The position numbers were made by a program, and so were the translations under genes. The notes under the pieces were generated by a model that worked only from the letters and a program-made list of their open reading frames with translations, was not told the DNA's origin and searched no databases. A DNA stretch of 64,000 nt, taken from positions 1-64,000 of the forward strand of contig NZ_OBDY01000008.1 in assembly GCF_900215205.1 (NCBI RefSeq), in the 5' to 3' direction. Below are positions 8,405 through 16,796 of the stretch, piece after piece; within the stretch, counting starts at the first letter, position 1, and every line of letters begins with the position of its first letter. This DNA is from Paractinoplanes atraurantiacus (GTDB taxonomy: Bacteria; Actinomycetota; Actinomycetes; Mycobacteriales; Micromonosporaceae).

Positions 8405-8956
8405 ATGCGCGCCGACGCTCGCCGCAACTACGAGCTGCTGCTGGCCGTGGCCGCCGAGGCGATCGCCGCCGAGGGTGCTGGCGCCTCCCTGGAGCAGATC
8501 GCCCGCACCGCCGGCGTCGGCTCCGGCACCGTCCGCCGCCATTTCCCCACCCGGCACTCCTTGCTGGAGGCCGTCTTCCGCCGGCGCATCGACACCCTGA
8601 CCGCGCGGGCCGCCGACCTGGCCGACCACCCCGACCCGCGCGCCGCGCTGCTGGAGTGGCTGGCCGCCGTCACGTCGTTCGCCTCCACCGTGCGCGGTCT
8701 GGCCGAGGCCCTCAACCGCGACCACACCGCCGGCCCGGGCGAGCCCCACGACCATTGCGCCACGGCTCGCCTGACCGAGGCCGGCGCCCCGCTGGTGTCG
8801 CGGGCGGCACCCACCCTGACCCCCGGCGTGACCATCACCGACCTGCTGGCCCTGGTCACCGGTATCGCCCTGGCCACCGAACACCACACCGATCCGGCCG
8901 CCGAGGCCACCCGCCTGCTCAGCCTGACCATCGCCGGGGTCAGTCCGGCGCGCTGA
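8405..8956 (+). CDS. TetR-family transcriptional repressor
   Basis: A 183-residue protein with TGGAGGCG just upstream of the ATG. Residues 8-55 are the TetR helix-turn-helix (LLLAVAAEAIAAEGAGASLEQIARTAGVGSGTVRRHFPTRHSLLEAV), close to family consensus. The C-terminal ligand domain is of the compact TetR_C type. It most likely represses itself and the divergent NmrA gene through the palindromes at 8330-8384. Confidence 0.92.
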   Translation: MRADARRNYELLLAVAAEAIAAEGAGASLEQIARTAGVGSGTVRRHFPTRHSLLEAVFRRRIDTLTARAADLADHPDPRAALLEWLAAVTSFASTVRGLAEALNRDHTAGPGEPHDHCATARLTEAGAPLVSRAAPTLTPGVTITDLLALVTGIALATEHHTDPAAEATRLLSLTIAGVSPAR

Positions 8957-8992
8957 CCTTTCCGGGGGCCGTTCTGCTTCCCGGCTGGTCGA

Positions 8993-9988
8993 TCATTTCG
9001 GGAGGGTCAGGAGGCTTTCGGCGGTTTCGGCGATCGTTTCCTCGATGGGGCGGGGTTTCCAGCCGAGGAGGCGTTCCGCCTTGGCCGAGGTGGCGTCCAG
9101 GTTGCGGCCCAGAATGAGGCGCAGGGCCCGCATCTGAGGGTTGACCTTGGCCAGGCCCCGGGCCACCGCCAGGGGCATCTCGCGGGTGGGCACCTTGGCT
9201 GCCCGGTCGCCGAGGCGGGCGCGGAGAATGGCGGCTATGTCGCGCTGCCACAGGCTGTGGCCGGCGGTGGCGATGAAGCGCTCACCGGCGGCGGCCGGAG
9301 CGGTCATCGCCAGCAGGTGCAGCCCGGCCACGTCGCGGACGTCCACGTAACCGGTGGCGAACTTCAGCAGCGCCGGGGCCGAACCGTCGAGCATGGCGGC
9401 GATGGAGTTGAGCGACGGGGAGTAGCCGGGGCCCAGGACCGGGCCGAGGACCGCCGTCGGGTTGACGGTGGCCAGTTCCAGACCGTGGCCCTCGGTGGCC
9501 ACGAAATCCCAGGCGGCGCGTTCGGCCAAGGTCTTCGATTTCTGGTACGGGGCCACGCCGGCGCCGATGTTCGTCCAATCCTGTTCCGTGAACGGGGTGT
9601 CGCGCGGCGGGTGGCCGTAGGCGATGGCGCCGATCGCCGAGGTCAGCACCACCCGCCGTACACCCGCCTCGTGAGAAGCGCGAAGCACGCGCAAGGTGCC
9701 GTCGACGGCCGGGCGGACCATCTCGTCGTCGTCGCGGGGGACCTGGGTCAGCGTGGGCGAGGCGACGTGCAGCACGAAGTCGCAGCCGGCCACCGCCTCG
9801 GGCCACCCCTCGTCGCTGTGCAGGTCGGCCCGCACCACCTGGACGTCCGCGCCCAGGGTGGCGTGGATCCGCGGCTCGCGGGCCAGGTCGCGGACCGTCG
9901 TGCGCACCGCGTATCCGGCGTCGCGCAGGGCCAGCACACACCAGCCGCCGATGTAGCCCGAGCCGCCGGTCACCAAAACGTTTGTCAT
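8993..9988 (-). CDS. NAD-dependent epimerase/aldehyde-reductase-type SDR
   Basis: A 331-residue extended SDR. The ATG at 9988 places the VLVTGGSGYIGGWCVLAL Rossmann motif at residue 4. SAIGAIAYG followed by YQKSKTLAER supplies the catalytic Ser and Tyr-x-x-x-Lys, and VNPTAVLGPVLGP is typical of the dihydroflavonol-4-reductase/aldehyde reductase branch. It probably reduces an aldehyde or ketone with NADPH; the substrate is unknown. It lies downstream of a TetR gene on the same strand, separated by a 58-base gap filled with two palindromes. Confidence 0.88.
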   Translation of the reverse strand: MTNVLVTGGSGYIGGWCVLALRDAGYAVRTTVRDLAREPRIHATLGADVQVVRADLHSDEGWPEAVAGCDFVLHVASPTLTQVPRDDDEMVRPAVDGTLRVLRASHEAGVRRVVLTSAIGAIAYGHPPRDTPFTEQDWTNIGAGVAPYQKSKTLAERAAWDFVATEGHGLELATVNPTAVLGPVLGPGYSPSLNSIAAMLDGSAPALLKFATGYVDVRDVAGLHLLAMTAPAAAGERFIATAGHSLWQRDIAAILRARLGDRAAKVPTREMPLAVARGLAKVNPQMRALRLILGRNLDATSAKAERLLGWKPRPIEETIAETAESLLTLPK

Positions 9989-10002
9989 GCCGGCAACGTT
10001 AA

Positions 10003-10046
10003 TGGAGACCTCTCCACTTGCCAACGGCTAAACGGAGAATTCTCCG
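10003..10046. promoter_or_regulatory. two palindromic operators between tetR and the SDR gene
   Basis: TGGAGA-CC-TCTCCA (10003-10016) and CGGAGAATTCTCCG (10033-10046) are both perfect 14-base palindromes sharing the core GGAGA-N2-TCTCC, with centres 30 bases apart. They fill the gap between the tetR stop codon and the SDR start and are the obvious binding sites for the TetR protein at 10047-10571, giving the SDR its own repressible promoter. Confidence 0.78.
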
Positions 10047-10571
10047 CTAACGAACGCCCAGGCCGTCGAGGATCAGCCCCAGCATGGGCTGCGTCCGCTC
10101 CGGCGCCGACCGCCACAGGGCGCCGGTGAGCTGCAAGAAGTCGCCCGGCTCGGCGTCGGCGCGGATGCTGCCGTCACGTTTGCCGGCGTCGAGCAGTTCG
10201 GTGATGGCGGCGATCACCGGCCCGTACGACTGCTCGCTGATCGTCTTGTGGGTGTCGGGGCTGAGGGCGGCGCCGAAGGCGTGCTTGGCGCGCATCGCCT
10301 CGACCAGATCGGTCGTCCAGCGGCGCAGGGCCTCGACCGGCGTCAGCGTGCCGAGCAGGCCGGTCACCGCGCTGACGAGCCGGTCGATCTCCTCCTGGTA
10401 GATCTCCAGGATGAGCGCCTCCCGCGACGGATAGTTGCGGTAGAGCGTGCCGGGCCCGACCCCCGCCCGCTGCGCGATCTGATTCATCGACGTGTCACCG
10501 TCCTCGGCGAACGCCTCCCGGGCGGCCGCCAGGATCCGGGCACGGTTCTCGCGAGCGTCTGAGCGGACCAT
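10047..10571 (-). CDS. TetR-family transcriptional repressor
   Basis: A 174-residue protein. The helix-turn-helix spans residues 10-55 (ILAAAREAFAEDGDTSMNQIAQRAGVGPGTLYRNYPSREALI), nearly consensus for the group that controls drug- or aldehyde-responsive genes. The C-terminal domain contains MRAKHAFGAALSPDTHKTISE and a tail rich in leucine. The start is the ATG at 10571, eight bases after a TAGCTT box, consistent with a leaderless message. It lies 11 bases downstream of the hydrolase gene on the same strand. Confidence 0.9.
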   Translation of the reverse strand: MVRSDARENRARILAAAREAFAEDGDTSMNQIAQRAGVGPGTLYRNYPSREALILEIYQEEIDRLVSAVTGLLGTLTPVEALRRWTTDLVEAMRAKHAFGAALSPDTHKTISEQSYGPVIAAITELLDAGKRDGSIRADAEPGDFLQLTGALWRSAPERTQPMLGLILDGLGVR

Positions 10572-10582
10572 AGGGAGACAAG

Positions 10583-11401
10583 CTACCCGTCCACGAAGTC
10601 GAGGATCGCCTTCGCCACCGGGCCGGGCGCCTCCAGGGCGGCGTAGTGGCCGACGCCGTCCAGCTGAACCGAGGCGATCTTCCCGTGGGCGGCCTGCGAC
10701 ATCGTGGCCTCGGTGAAGGGGCCGCCGCCGGCGCCGATCGCCAGCACGGGGACGGTCAGGCCGGGGGACTGGGCCAGTGCCCTGAGCTCGTCGCCCTCGC
10801 GGAGCATCGAGCGGTAGAGGCCTGCCGCGCCGCGCCAGCCATGGGGGCGCGAATACGTCCGTACGAACTCGTCGATCTCATCGGTCGTCGAGGCGAACAC
10901 ATAGCGCAGAAACTCGCGCTCGCGGCCGGTCAGCAGCATCTCGGGGATGCCAGGGGCGGCCAGGACGCCGATGTGCCAGGCGCCGCCGCGGGTCACGTCG
11001 GCCAGCGCCTCGAGGCCGAAGCCGGCCAGGCCCATCTCGATCGCGGTCAGGCTGAGCACGTCCTCGGGGTGGTTCGTCACCAGGCGGAACACGGTCGCCC
11101 CGCTGATGTCCTGGCCGGTCAGGTGCACCGGGCCGGCCCCGAGGTGGGCGATGAGCTGATGCAGGTCCTCGGCGGCGATGGCGCTGTCGTACTCACCCGG
11201 TTCGTTGTCCGAGTCGCCGAAGCCGCGCAGGTCGACGGCGAAGACCCGGTGCCGCTCGGCCAGCAGCGGGATCAGCTTGTGGAACGCCCACCAGGTCTCG
11301 GGAAAGCCGTGGACCAGCAGGATCGGCGAGCCTCCGGTCCCGGCGGCGACGTAGTGCAGTGTCGTGCCGTTGACCTCGGCGTGGTGATGGGTGACGGTCA
11401 T
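10583..11401 (-). CDS. alpha/beta hydrolase, epoxide-hydrolase-like
   Basis: A 272-residue enzyme; the ATG at 11401 is chosen because a 12-residue extension runs into the operator. HGFPETWWAF (near residue 35) is the oxyanion-hole signature of epoxide hydrolases and haloalkane dehalogenases. The nucleophile elbow GQDISGA carries aspartate rather than serine, again pointing to those two families, and GVGHYAALEAP holds the catalytic histidine. The true substrate is unknown. It is divergent from a MarR gene and sits under a long inverted repeat. Confidence 0.85.
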   Translation of the reverse strand: MTVTHHHAEVNGTTLHYVAAGTGGSPILLVHGFPETWWAFHKLIPLLAERHRVFAVDLRGFGDSDNEPGEYDSAIAAEDLHQLIAHLGAGPVHLTGQDISGATVFRLVTNHPEDVLSLTAIEMGLAGFGLEALADVTRGGAWHIGVLAAPGIPEMLLTGREREFLRYVFASTTDEIDEFVRTYSRPHGWRGAAGLYRSMLREGDELRALAQSPGLTVPVLAIGAGGGPFTEATMSQAAHGKIASVQLDGVGHYAALEAPGPVAKAILDFVDG

Positions 11402-11415
11402 GGCGACTCCAATTC

Positions 11416-11454
11416 GACAGTCTAGGTGTCGAAACAATAGACACCCAGACTGTC
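11416..11454. promoter_or_regulatory. long inverted-repeat operator of the MarR/hydrolase pair
   Basis: GACAGTCTAGGTGTC (11416-11430) and GACACCCAGACTGTC (11440-11454) are inverted copies matching at 14 of 15 positions with a 9-base spacer. For marR, a -35-like TGTCTT (11451-11456) and a -10-like TAGCCT (11474-11479) are 17 bases apart, so the right half overlaps the -35. Bound MarR would block both divergent promoters. Confidence 0.75.
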
Positions 11455-11486
11455 TTTAGTCCAGGGGTTGTCGTAGCCTTCTGCTC

Positions 11487-11957
11487 ATGTCCCGTTCCGG
11501 CGCCGATCTGGCCCTGCTGCTCATCGGCGGCTTCCGCACCCTGGTCGACGCCGCCATCGCCGACCTCGCCGCCCAGGGGTACGAGGATGTGCGCCCGATC
11601 CACGACTTCGCGATGCGCGCCATCGCCGACGGGGCCGACAGCGCCTCCGAGCTGGGGCGGCGGCTCTCCATCACCAAGCAGTCGGCGGCACGCACGATCG
11701 GGGTGCTGCGCGAGCGCGGCTACGTGACCATCGCACCCGACCCGCGCGACGCCCGCCGCAAACAGCTCCAGGTCACCGCCCTCGGCTTCGAGGTGATGCG
11801 GGCCGGTGAGGCCATCTTCGACGACCTGAGGGCACGCTGGGCGAGCCAGATCGGCGCCACCGAGCTCGCCGCCCTCGAGAAACACCTGGCCGCCCTGGTC
11901 GGCGCGGCCCCCATCCGGTTCGACACCCCCGGCTGGATGGCTACCGACCTGTCGTGA
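11487..11957 (+). CDS. MarR-family transcriptional regulator
   Basis: A 156-residue winged-helix protein. ADSASELGRRLSITKQSAARTIGVLRERGYV is the helix-turn-helix and DPRDARRKQLQVTALG the beta wing with the DxRxxR signature of MarR. The ATG at 11487 follows a TAGCCT box by seven bases, so the message is probably leaderless. It probably represses itself and the divergent hydrolase via the inverted repeat at 11416-11454. Its 3' end overlaps the end of the convergent aldo/keto reductase pseudogene by about 15 bases. Confidence 0.9.
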   Translation: MSRSGADLALLLIGGFRTLVDAAIADLAAQGYEDVRPIHDFAMRAIADGADSASELGRRLSITKQSAARTIGVLRERGYVTIAPDPRDARRKQLQVTALGFEVMRAGEAIFDDLRARWASQIGATELAALEKHLAALVGAAPIRFDTPGWMATDLS

Positions 11958-12763
11958 GACGTCGCAGAGCGGGATTCTGTACGGCCGGTGACACGTAACC
12001 CTGGTCGAGCGCGCCCACGTCGGTTCCCGGCGGAACGATCTCGTCGATGCGGTCGAGGAGGTCCTCGGGCGGTGCGGCGCAGGTCGGTCTCCCGGCCCCG
12101 GCGGATGCGGCCGGTCAGCGTGCCCTGGGCGAGCGGGCCCCAGATCAGGGTGCCCAGGCCGTAACGCTGGGCGGCGGGCAGGATCTCGGTCTCGACGCCA
12201 CGATTGAGCAGGGAATACGGCGGTTGCTCGGTGTGCAAGCGCTCGAGGCCGCGGCGCTCGGCCAGCCACTGCGCCTCGACGATCGTGGTCGCCGGCGTGT
12301 TGGAGGAGCCGATCGCACGGACCTTGCCGCTGCGTACGAGATCGGTCAGGGCCGACAGGGTCTCCTCCAGGTCGGTGCCCGGATCGAGGCGGTGGATCTG
12401 GTAGAGGTCGATGTGGTCGGTGCGCAGGCGGCGCAGGGAGTCCTCGACCGCCGTCATGATCCAGCGGCGGGAGGCGCCCTGCCGGTTCGGGTCGTCGCCC
12501 ATCGGCCGGCCGAACTTGGTGGCGACCACGACGCTGTCGCGGCGGCCCTGCAGGGCCTGGCCGACGATCTCCTCGGATTCGCCGTACGAGTAGACGTCCG
12601 CCGTGTCGATGAAGTTGATGCCGGCGTCCAGGGCCTTGTGCACGATGCGGACGGCCTCGTCGTGGTCGGGATTGCCGACGCCGGCGGCCTGGCCGAACAT
12701 CATGGCGCCGAGCGCGTAGGGGCTGACCTTGATGCCGGTCCGGCCTAGGGTGCGATAGATCAT
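11941..12763 (-). pseudogene. aldo/keto reductase, broken by an internal frame-shifting deletion
   Basis: From ATG 12763 the product follows the AKR family well: YRTLGRTGIKVSPYALGAMMFG, NFIDTADVYSYGESEEIVGQAL with catalytic Asp and Tyr, VVVATKFG with Lys, and DLYQIHRLDP with His. After LTGRIRRGRETDLRRTA (about 12073) the frame changes. The family C-terminus reappears in the adjacent frame as PEDLLDRIDEIVPPGTDVG and ends ALRRLTTGR at a TAG at 11941-11943. About 80 residues that normally carry the NADPH-binding helix are missing between the two parts. An intact-looking longer frame simply reads through into the antisense of marR. The product is almost certainly inactive. Confidence 0.85.
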
Positions 12764-12813
12764 GCCTTCGACGATGCGCCGGCGGCCGGGCGAGCGGGAG
12801 CGGAGCGTTCATC

Positions 12814-13320
12814 ATGGGAGAGCTGCTACCGGTCACGGCCGCGGTGGTGCCGTGCCTGTCGTTGCTGGCCGTGACCTGGCTGGCGATTCCCGGGCTGCCG
12901 CCACTCCCGGTCGGTGTGGCGTTCGCCGGCGGCTTCGCGGGCATCGTGCTGCTGATCGCGAGCGGCCTGACCCGCCGGCGCCGGGGCAGCGCCGGGCGGC
13001 GCTCGCTGCTGGTCGTGGCGGGCGTGCTGGCCGTGGCGCTGGTCGCGCTGGTGATCATCGTGTCGGCCACCGGGCCGCACCCCTGGCCGGCGGGCCAGCC
13101 GACCATCGTGGACGGTGGCTTCTTCCTCGACGTGCACGGGTCGCTCGCCCCGATCACCGAGGCCGAATATCGCGCCGATCTGAAGGCCGAGGTGGCGGCG
13201 TTCCTGTGCTTCGCGGCGCTTCTCGGCATCGCCGCCCTGGCGAATCTGGGCCTCAGCCACCCAGGTCCGGCAGCGCGAAGGGGTCGTAGTCGATGGACAC
13301 GCGGGGGCGGGCGGCGCTGA
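12814..13320 (+). CDS. small integral membrane protein, function unknown
   Basis: A 168-residue protein starting at ATG 12814. Hydrophobic segments at about residues 6-26, 30-50, 64-88 and 128-148 suggest four membrane helices; the loop between the third and fourth (GPHPWPAGQPTIVDGGFFLDVHGS) is probably extracytoplasmic. A basic, Gly/Arg-rich tail of about 20 residues is encoded where the gene overlaps, in antisense, the last 68 bases of the NACHT gene. No family was recognised. Being convergent with the NACHT gene, it is not obviously part of the same unit. Confidence 0.6.
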   Translation: MGELLPVTAAVVPCLSLLAVTWLAIPGLPPLPVGVAFAGGFAGIVLLIASGLTRRRRGSAGRRSLLVVAGVLAVALVALVIIVSATGPHPWPAGQPTIVDGGFFLDVHGSLAPITEAEYRADLKAEVAAFLCFAALLGIAALANLGLSHPGPAARRGRSRWTRGGGRR

Positions 13321-16300
13321 GGCGCTGCACCTCGGTGGCTATGCGATCACCGACGCCCTCGTTGAGGCTCAGGGTCTCCAGGGCGGGGCACTTCCGGAGG
13401 CCGTCCAGGTCCTGGAGGCGGCCGCAACCGTCGAAGGTCGCGGCGCGCAGGTGCTTCATGGTGCTGGTGAAGGCCAAGTCGGTCACCGAGCTGCCGGACA
13501 GGTCGAGGTGGGTCAGGGCGCCGAGCGCGGCCAGCGGGGACCAGTCGGTGACGCTGCCGGCGTCGCGGATCTCGAGCTCCCGCAGCGTGGTCAGGCCGGC
13601 GACGGCCTGGATGTCGGGGGTGCCGAAAGGCTCCGTGATCCGCAGGCTGGTCAGGCGGGGGAGGCGCGCGATCGCCTCGAACAGGGCCGGGCGCATCGGG
13701 CCGCGGATCTCCAGCGAGCGCAGGGACGGCGGCAGGCGCAGGCCGCTGTAGTCGGCGCCGGCGTCGAGGCGGAGCCGGAGCCGCCACAGGTGGGGGAACC
13801 CGGCCAGGGCGCTCACGTCGGCGATGCCGCCGCGGGCGTCCGCGAACAGCGACCGCAGCTGTGACAGGGCGGCGAGCGGAGCCAGGCTGGTCACGGCGCA
13901 GTCGTCGAGGCGGAGCGTGCGCAGGTCGGTCAGCCCGCTCAGCCACGTCCAGTCGCGCACCCCGGTCAGCGCGGCCAGCGAGAGGTATCGCAACCGGTGC
14001 AGGCCGGACAGGGCGGTGAGGTCGTCGATCGCGGTGCAGTTGTCGAGGGTCAGTCCCTGCAACCCGGTCAGGGCAGCGAGCGGAGCGGCACTCCGGACAC
14101 CCGGATTGTCGGCCAGGTCGAGCTCGCGCAGGCCCGCCAGCTTCTCCACGCCGTCGAACGACTCGCGCACCCGGCCGGCCGCGTGCAGCAGGTCCAGGCC
14201 GCGCAGCGGGGCGAGCGCGGTCAGGTCGGCGGCGGACAGCTCCAGGCGCACGCGGCGCAGGCCGGGGATCTCGGCGGCGCCGCGCAGCGTCTCCGGTGAC
14301 GTGATCGGGAGGGTGAGGGTGGCCATGTCGAGCTTGGCCAGCACCCGGCGGGCGTAGCCGATCAGGTCGAAGCGGGGCCAGGCGCCGACCAGGGTGGCGG
14401 CGAGCTGAGGCGTGACCGGCCCGGCGGCGTAGCCGGACAGGACCGTCATGGCCTGCGGCGACGCCACCCGCACGGCGGCGTGGACGCAGGCCCGGGCCGC
14501 CTCGGGGCCGGCCGTCTCGTAGTGCCGTAGCCAGGAGACGATGTGGTCGCCGAAGCCGGCCACCGCGTCGGCCTCGTCCAGGGTGCGCGGCGGCAGCACC
14601 CGCGAGACCGCCGCCCGGGCCCGCTCGGCGGCCGGGAGGCTCAGCGGCCCGGCCGCGCCGACGCACTCGGCCAGCAGCAGCGGCAGATAACGGTCGCCCG
14701 GGGCCTCGTCGACCCAGTCGGCCAGACCCTCCACGATGTCGACGGCGACGCGCTGCGAGGCCGCGCCGGCCGCGAAGACGATGGTGTTGCGCCACGTGCC
14801 GTCGGGGGCGTGCGCCAGCAGGGAGCTGATGTCGCCGGTGTACGCGTAGTCGCGGCCGGCCAGGAACTCCTGGAAGGTGCGGTGCGCGAACTGGCCGTCG
14901 CCCTCGCCGACGTCGCCGAACACGACGCTGCGGGCGACGAGATGCTCGAGGGCCTGATCGGCGTCGATCGTCGCGGTCGGCATGGTGCTCAGCCGGTAGC
15001 GGACCGCCTGGTACGCCGTCGTCCCCTGCCCCCAGAGCGCGATGCTGGTCAGGCCGCTGTCGGTCATCCGGCGGGCGACGGCCTCGAGCAGCCGGAACTT
15101 CTCCTTCGGCTCGAACGGCGGCATGTCGGTGAACAGGAGCAGCCGGTCCCGGTCGCGCCGGTCGACCAGGGCCTCGATCACCCGGGCGTACAACTCGGTC
15201 CGGGTCTGCGGCACCGAGTCCTGCCTCTCGGTGGCGTAGAGCGCGCTGAGCATGGCGCACAGCAGAGGCGTCTGGGCCAGGTCGGCGATGGCCGGCCGCC
15301 GTTCGTAATCCTCCAGCAGCCGGGCGCGGGCCTCCTCGTACTCCTGCCTCCGCTCCGCGGAGCCGCGGTCGATGACCGCGTTGTACCAGTTGACGATGCA
15401 CTCGCGGGCCTGGGCCGGATCCATCGGCTGCACTTCGATCAGCTCGAAGTCGTGCCGGTCGAACCATTGCCGGCGCAGACCGTCCGGGCGGGAGGTGGCC
15501 ACGAAATGCGCCGCCGGGAAGTCCCGCATCATCGTGCTCAGCCAGGTCTCCACCTTGCCCCTGGCCGGCTCCGGCAGCTCGTCGAAGCCGTCCAGGACCA
15601 CCAGCGCGTGCCCCTCCCGCAGGCATCGCCGCAGCCACCGCTGGGCGGCTGCCGGCACGGCGGACGTGCGCGGGCCGAGCAGGTCGTCCACGGAGGGGGC
15701 CGTGGTGTCTTTCATCAGGGTGCGCAGCGGGACGTAGAACGGGACACACTGTCCGAGCGCCGGGAGCAGCACCCGGGGCAGCTTCCCGGTCGCCACGCCG
15801 CGGGTCAGCCAGTGGCTGATCGTCGTCTTGCCCGATCCGGCGCCGCCGACCAGGGCGATCCGCGCGCCGTACCGCGCGTACGTCACCCGGCGACTGCCGT
15901 CCTCGAGGGTCTCCTCGACGGTGTCGACGCTGTGCCCGCCGGTGGTCCGGTTCAGGACGTCGGCCAGGGCCTGGTCGGCCCGGACCGGGGAGCCGTGGTG
16001 GGCGCGCAGCGGCTCGCCGAACATGTCGGTCGGATAGGACACCCGCAGATGGACGTAGGCGATGTCGATGTCCTGCCGTCGCATGTCGGTCGGCAGGCCG
16101 AGCCCGAACAGGTCGATGGTGCGGTAGCGCAGGGCCGTGGCCGACCGGTGCGTGGCCTCGACGCTGTCGATGTCGCGGCCGGTGGGCAGGACCGCGGTCA
16201 GCGGCGGCACGACACTGGCGATGCTCGCGCCGAGGGCCTGCTCCAGCCGGCGGACCAGGACGTACGTGTCCCAGCGCACCCGATCGTCGAAGGCGGGGAA

Positions 16301-16741
16301 CCCTTCGACCAGCGCCACGACGTAGTCGCAGGCGTGCGAGAGGTAGAGGCGCCCGTAGTCGCGGGCGTCCTCGGAGAGCAGGGCGTCGGCCCACGCCCGC
16401 TCGGCGGCGGGCAGGCCGCGCGCCACCAGGCGATCGGTTTCGAGGTCGGCGTGGGACACCTGGCCCAGGCCGTCCATCGCCCGCAGCACGCCCTCGATGG
16501 CGAGCCGGCGCTGACTCTCGTCGAGCTCGCGGAACTCGACGGCGGTGAGCCGGCGCATGCGCTCGGCGATGGCGTCGGCCGCCTCGGTCAGGCGCGCGGT
16601 GACCGCCGACCGGGTGCGGGTGCCGCCGAACGCCCGGAAATTCTCAACGAGCCCCGGGATGCCCTCACCGGAGGACGGGACGATCACCTTGAGCGCGTTC
16701 TCGATGACCTTGATGGACAGAGCCTTGAGATCGTCCGCCAA
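13253..16741 (-). CDS. NACHT-LRR protein (bacterial NLR-like STAND ATPase), candidate antiphage gene
   Basis: A 1162-residue, apparently cytosolic protein. Residues 1-200 are an all-helical N-terminal domain like the NACHT N-terminal helical domains, with no obvious enzymatic effector. A central NACHT ATPase follows: Walker A GGAGSGKTT at 299-307, Walker B ALVVLDGFDELP near 379-390 and ATSRPDG near 414. A winged-helix/superhelical part follows with FAHRTFQEFLAGRDY, the usual end of the NACHT module. Residues about 830-1150 are at least ten leucine-rich repeats (LAGLRELDLADNP, LTGLQGLTLDNC, LTDLRTLRLDDC, LGALTHLDLSGSS). This is the layout of animal NLRs and of bacterial bNACHT antiphage proteins, whose LRRs sense and whose ATPase oligomerises. 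A signalling or regulatory role instead of defence cannot be excluded. Confidence 0.88.
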   Translation of the reverse strand: MADDLKALSIKVIENALKVIVPSSGEGIPGLVENFRAFGGTRTRSAVTARLTEAADAIAERMRRLTAVEFRELDESQRRLAIEGVLRAMDGLGQVSHADLETDRLVARGLPAAERAWADALLSEDARDYGRLYLSHACDYVVALVEGFPAFDDRVRWDTYVLVRRLEQALGASIASVVPPLTAVLPTGRDIDSVEATHRSATALRYRTIDLFGLGLPTDMRRQDIDIAYVHLRVSYPTDMFGEPLRAHHGSPVRADQALADVLNRTTGGHSVDTVEETLEDGSRRVTYARYGARIALVGGAGSGKTTISHWLTRGVATGKLPRVLLPALGQCVPFYVPLRTLMKDTTAPSVDDLLGPRTSAVPAAAQRWLRRCLREGHALVVLDGFDELPEPARGKVETWLSTMMRDFPAAHFVATSRPDGLRRQWFDRHDFELIEVQPMDPAQARECIVNWYNAVIDRGSAERRQEYEEARARLLEDYERRPAIADLAQTPLLCAMLSALYATERQDSVPQTRTELYARVIEALVDRRDRDRLLLFTDMPPFEPKEKFRLLEAVARRMTDSGLTSIALWGQGTTAYQAVRYRLSTMPTATIDADQALEHLVARSVVFGDVGEGDGQFAHRTFQEFLAGRDYAYTGDISSLLAHAPDGTWRNTIVFAAGAASQRVAVDIVEGLADWVDEAPGDRYLPLLLAECVGAAGPLSLPAAERARAAVSRVLPPRTLDEADAVAGFGDHIVSWLRHYETAGPEAARACVHAAVRVASPQAMTVLSGYAAGPVTPQLAATLVGAWPRFDLIGYARRVLAKLDMATLTLPITSPETLRGAAEIPGLRRVRLELSAADLTALAPLRGLDLLHAAGRVRESFDGVEKLAGLRELDLADNPGVRSAAPLAALTGLQGLTLDNCTAIDDLTALSGLHRLRYLSLAALTGVRDWTWLSGLTDLRTLRLDDCAVTSLAPLAALSQLRSLFADARGGIADVSALAGFPHLWRLRLRLDAGADYSGLRLPPSLRSLEIRGPMRPALFEAIARLPRLTSLRITEPFGTPDIQAVAGLTTLRELEIRDAGSVTDWSPLAALGALTHLDLSGSSVTDLAFTSTMKHLRAATFDGCGRLQDLDGLRKCPALETLSLNEGVGDRIATEVQRLSAARPRVSIDYDPFALPDLGG

Positions 16742-16796
16742 CGGTTCCTCCTAGAGCGAAGGCTCAGCCTAGCTTCACTCCTCTACGGTGTGCCGC

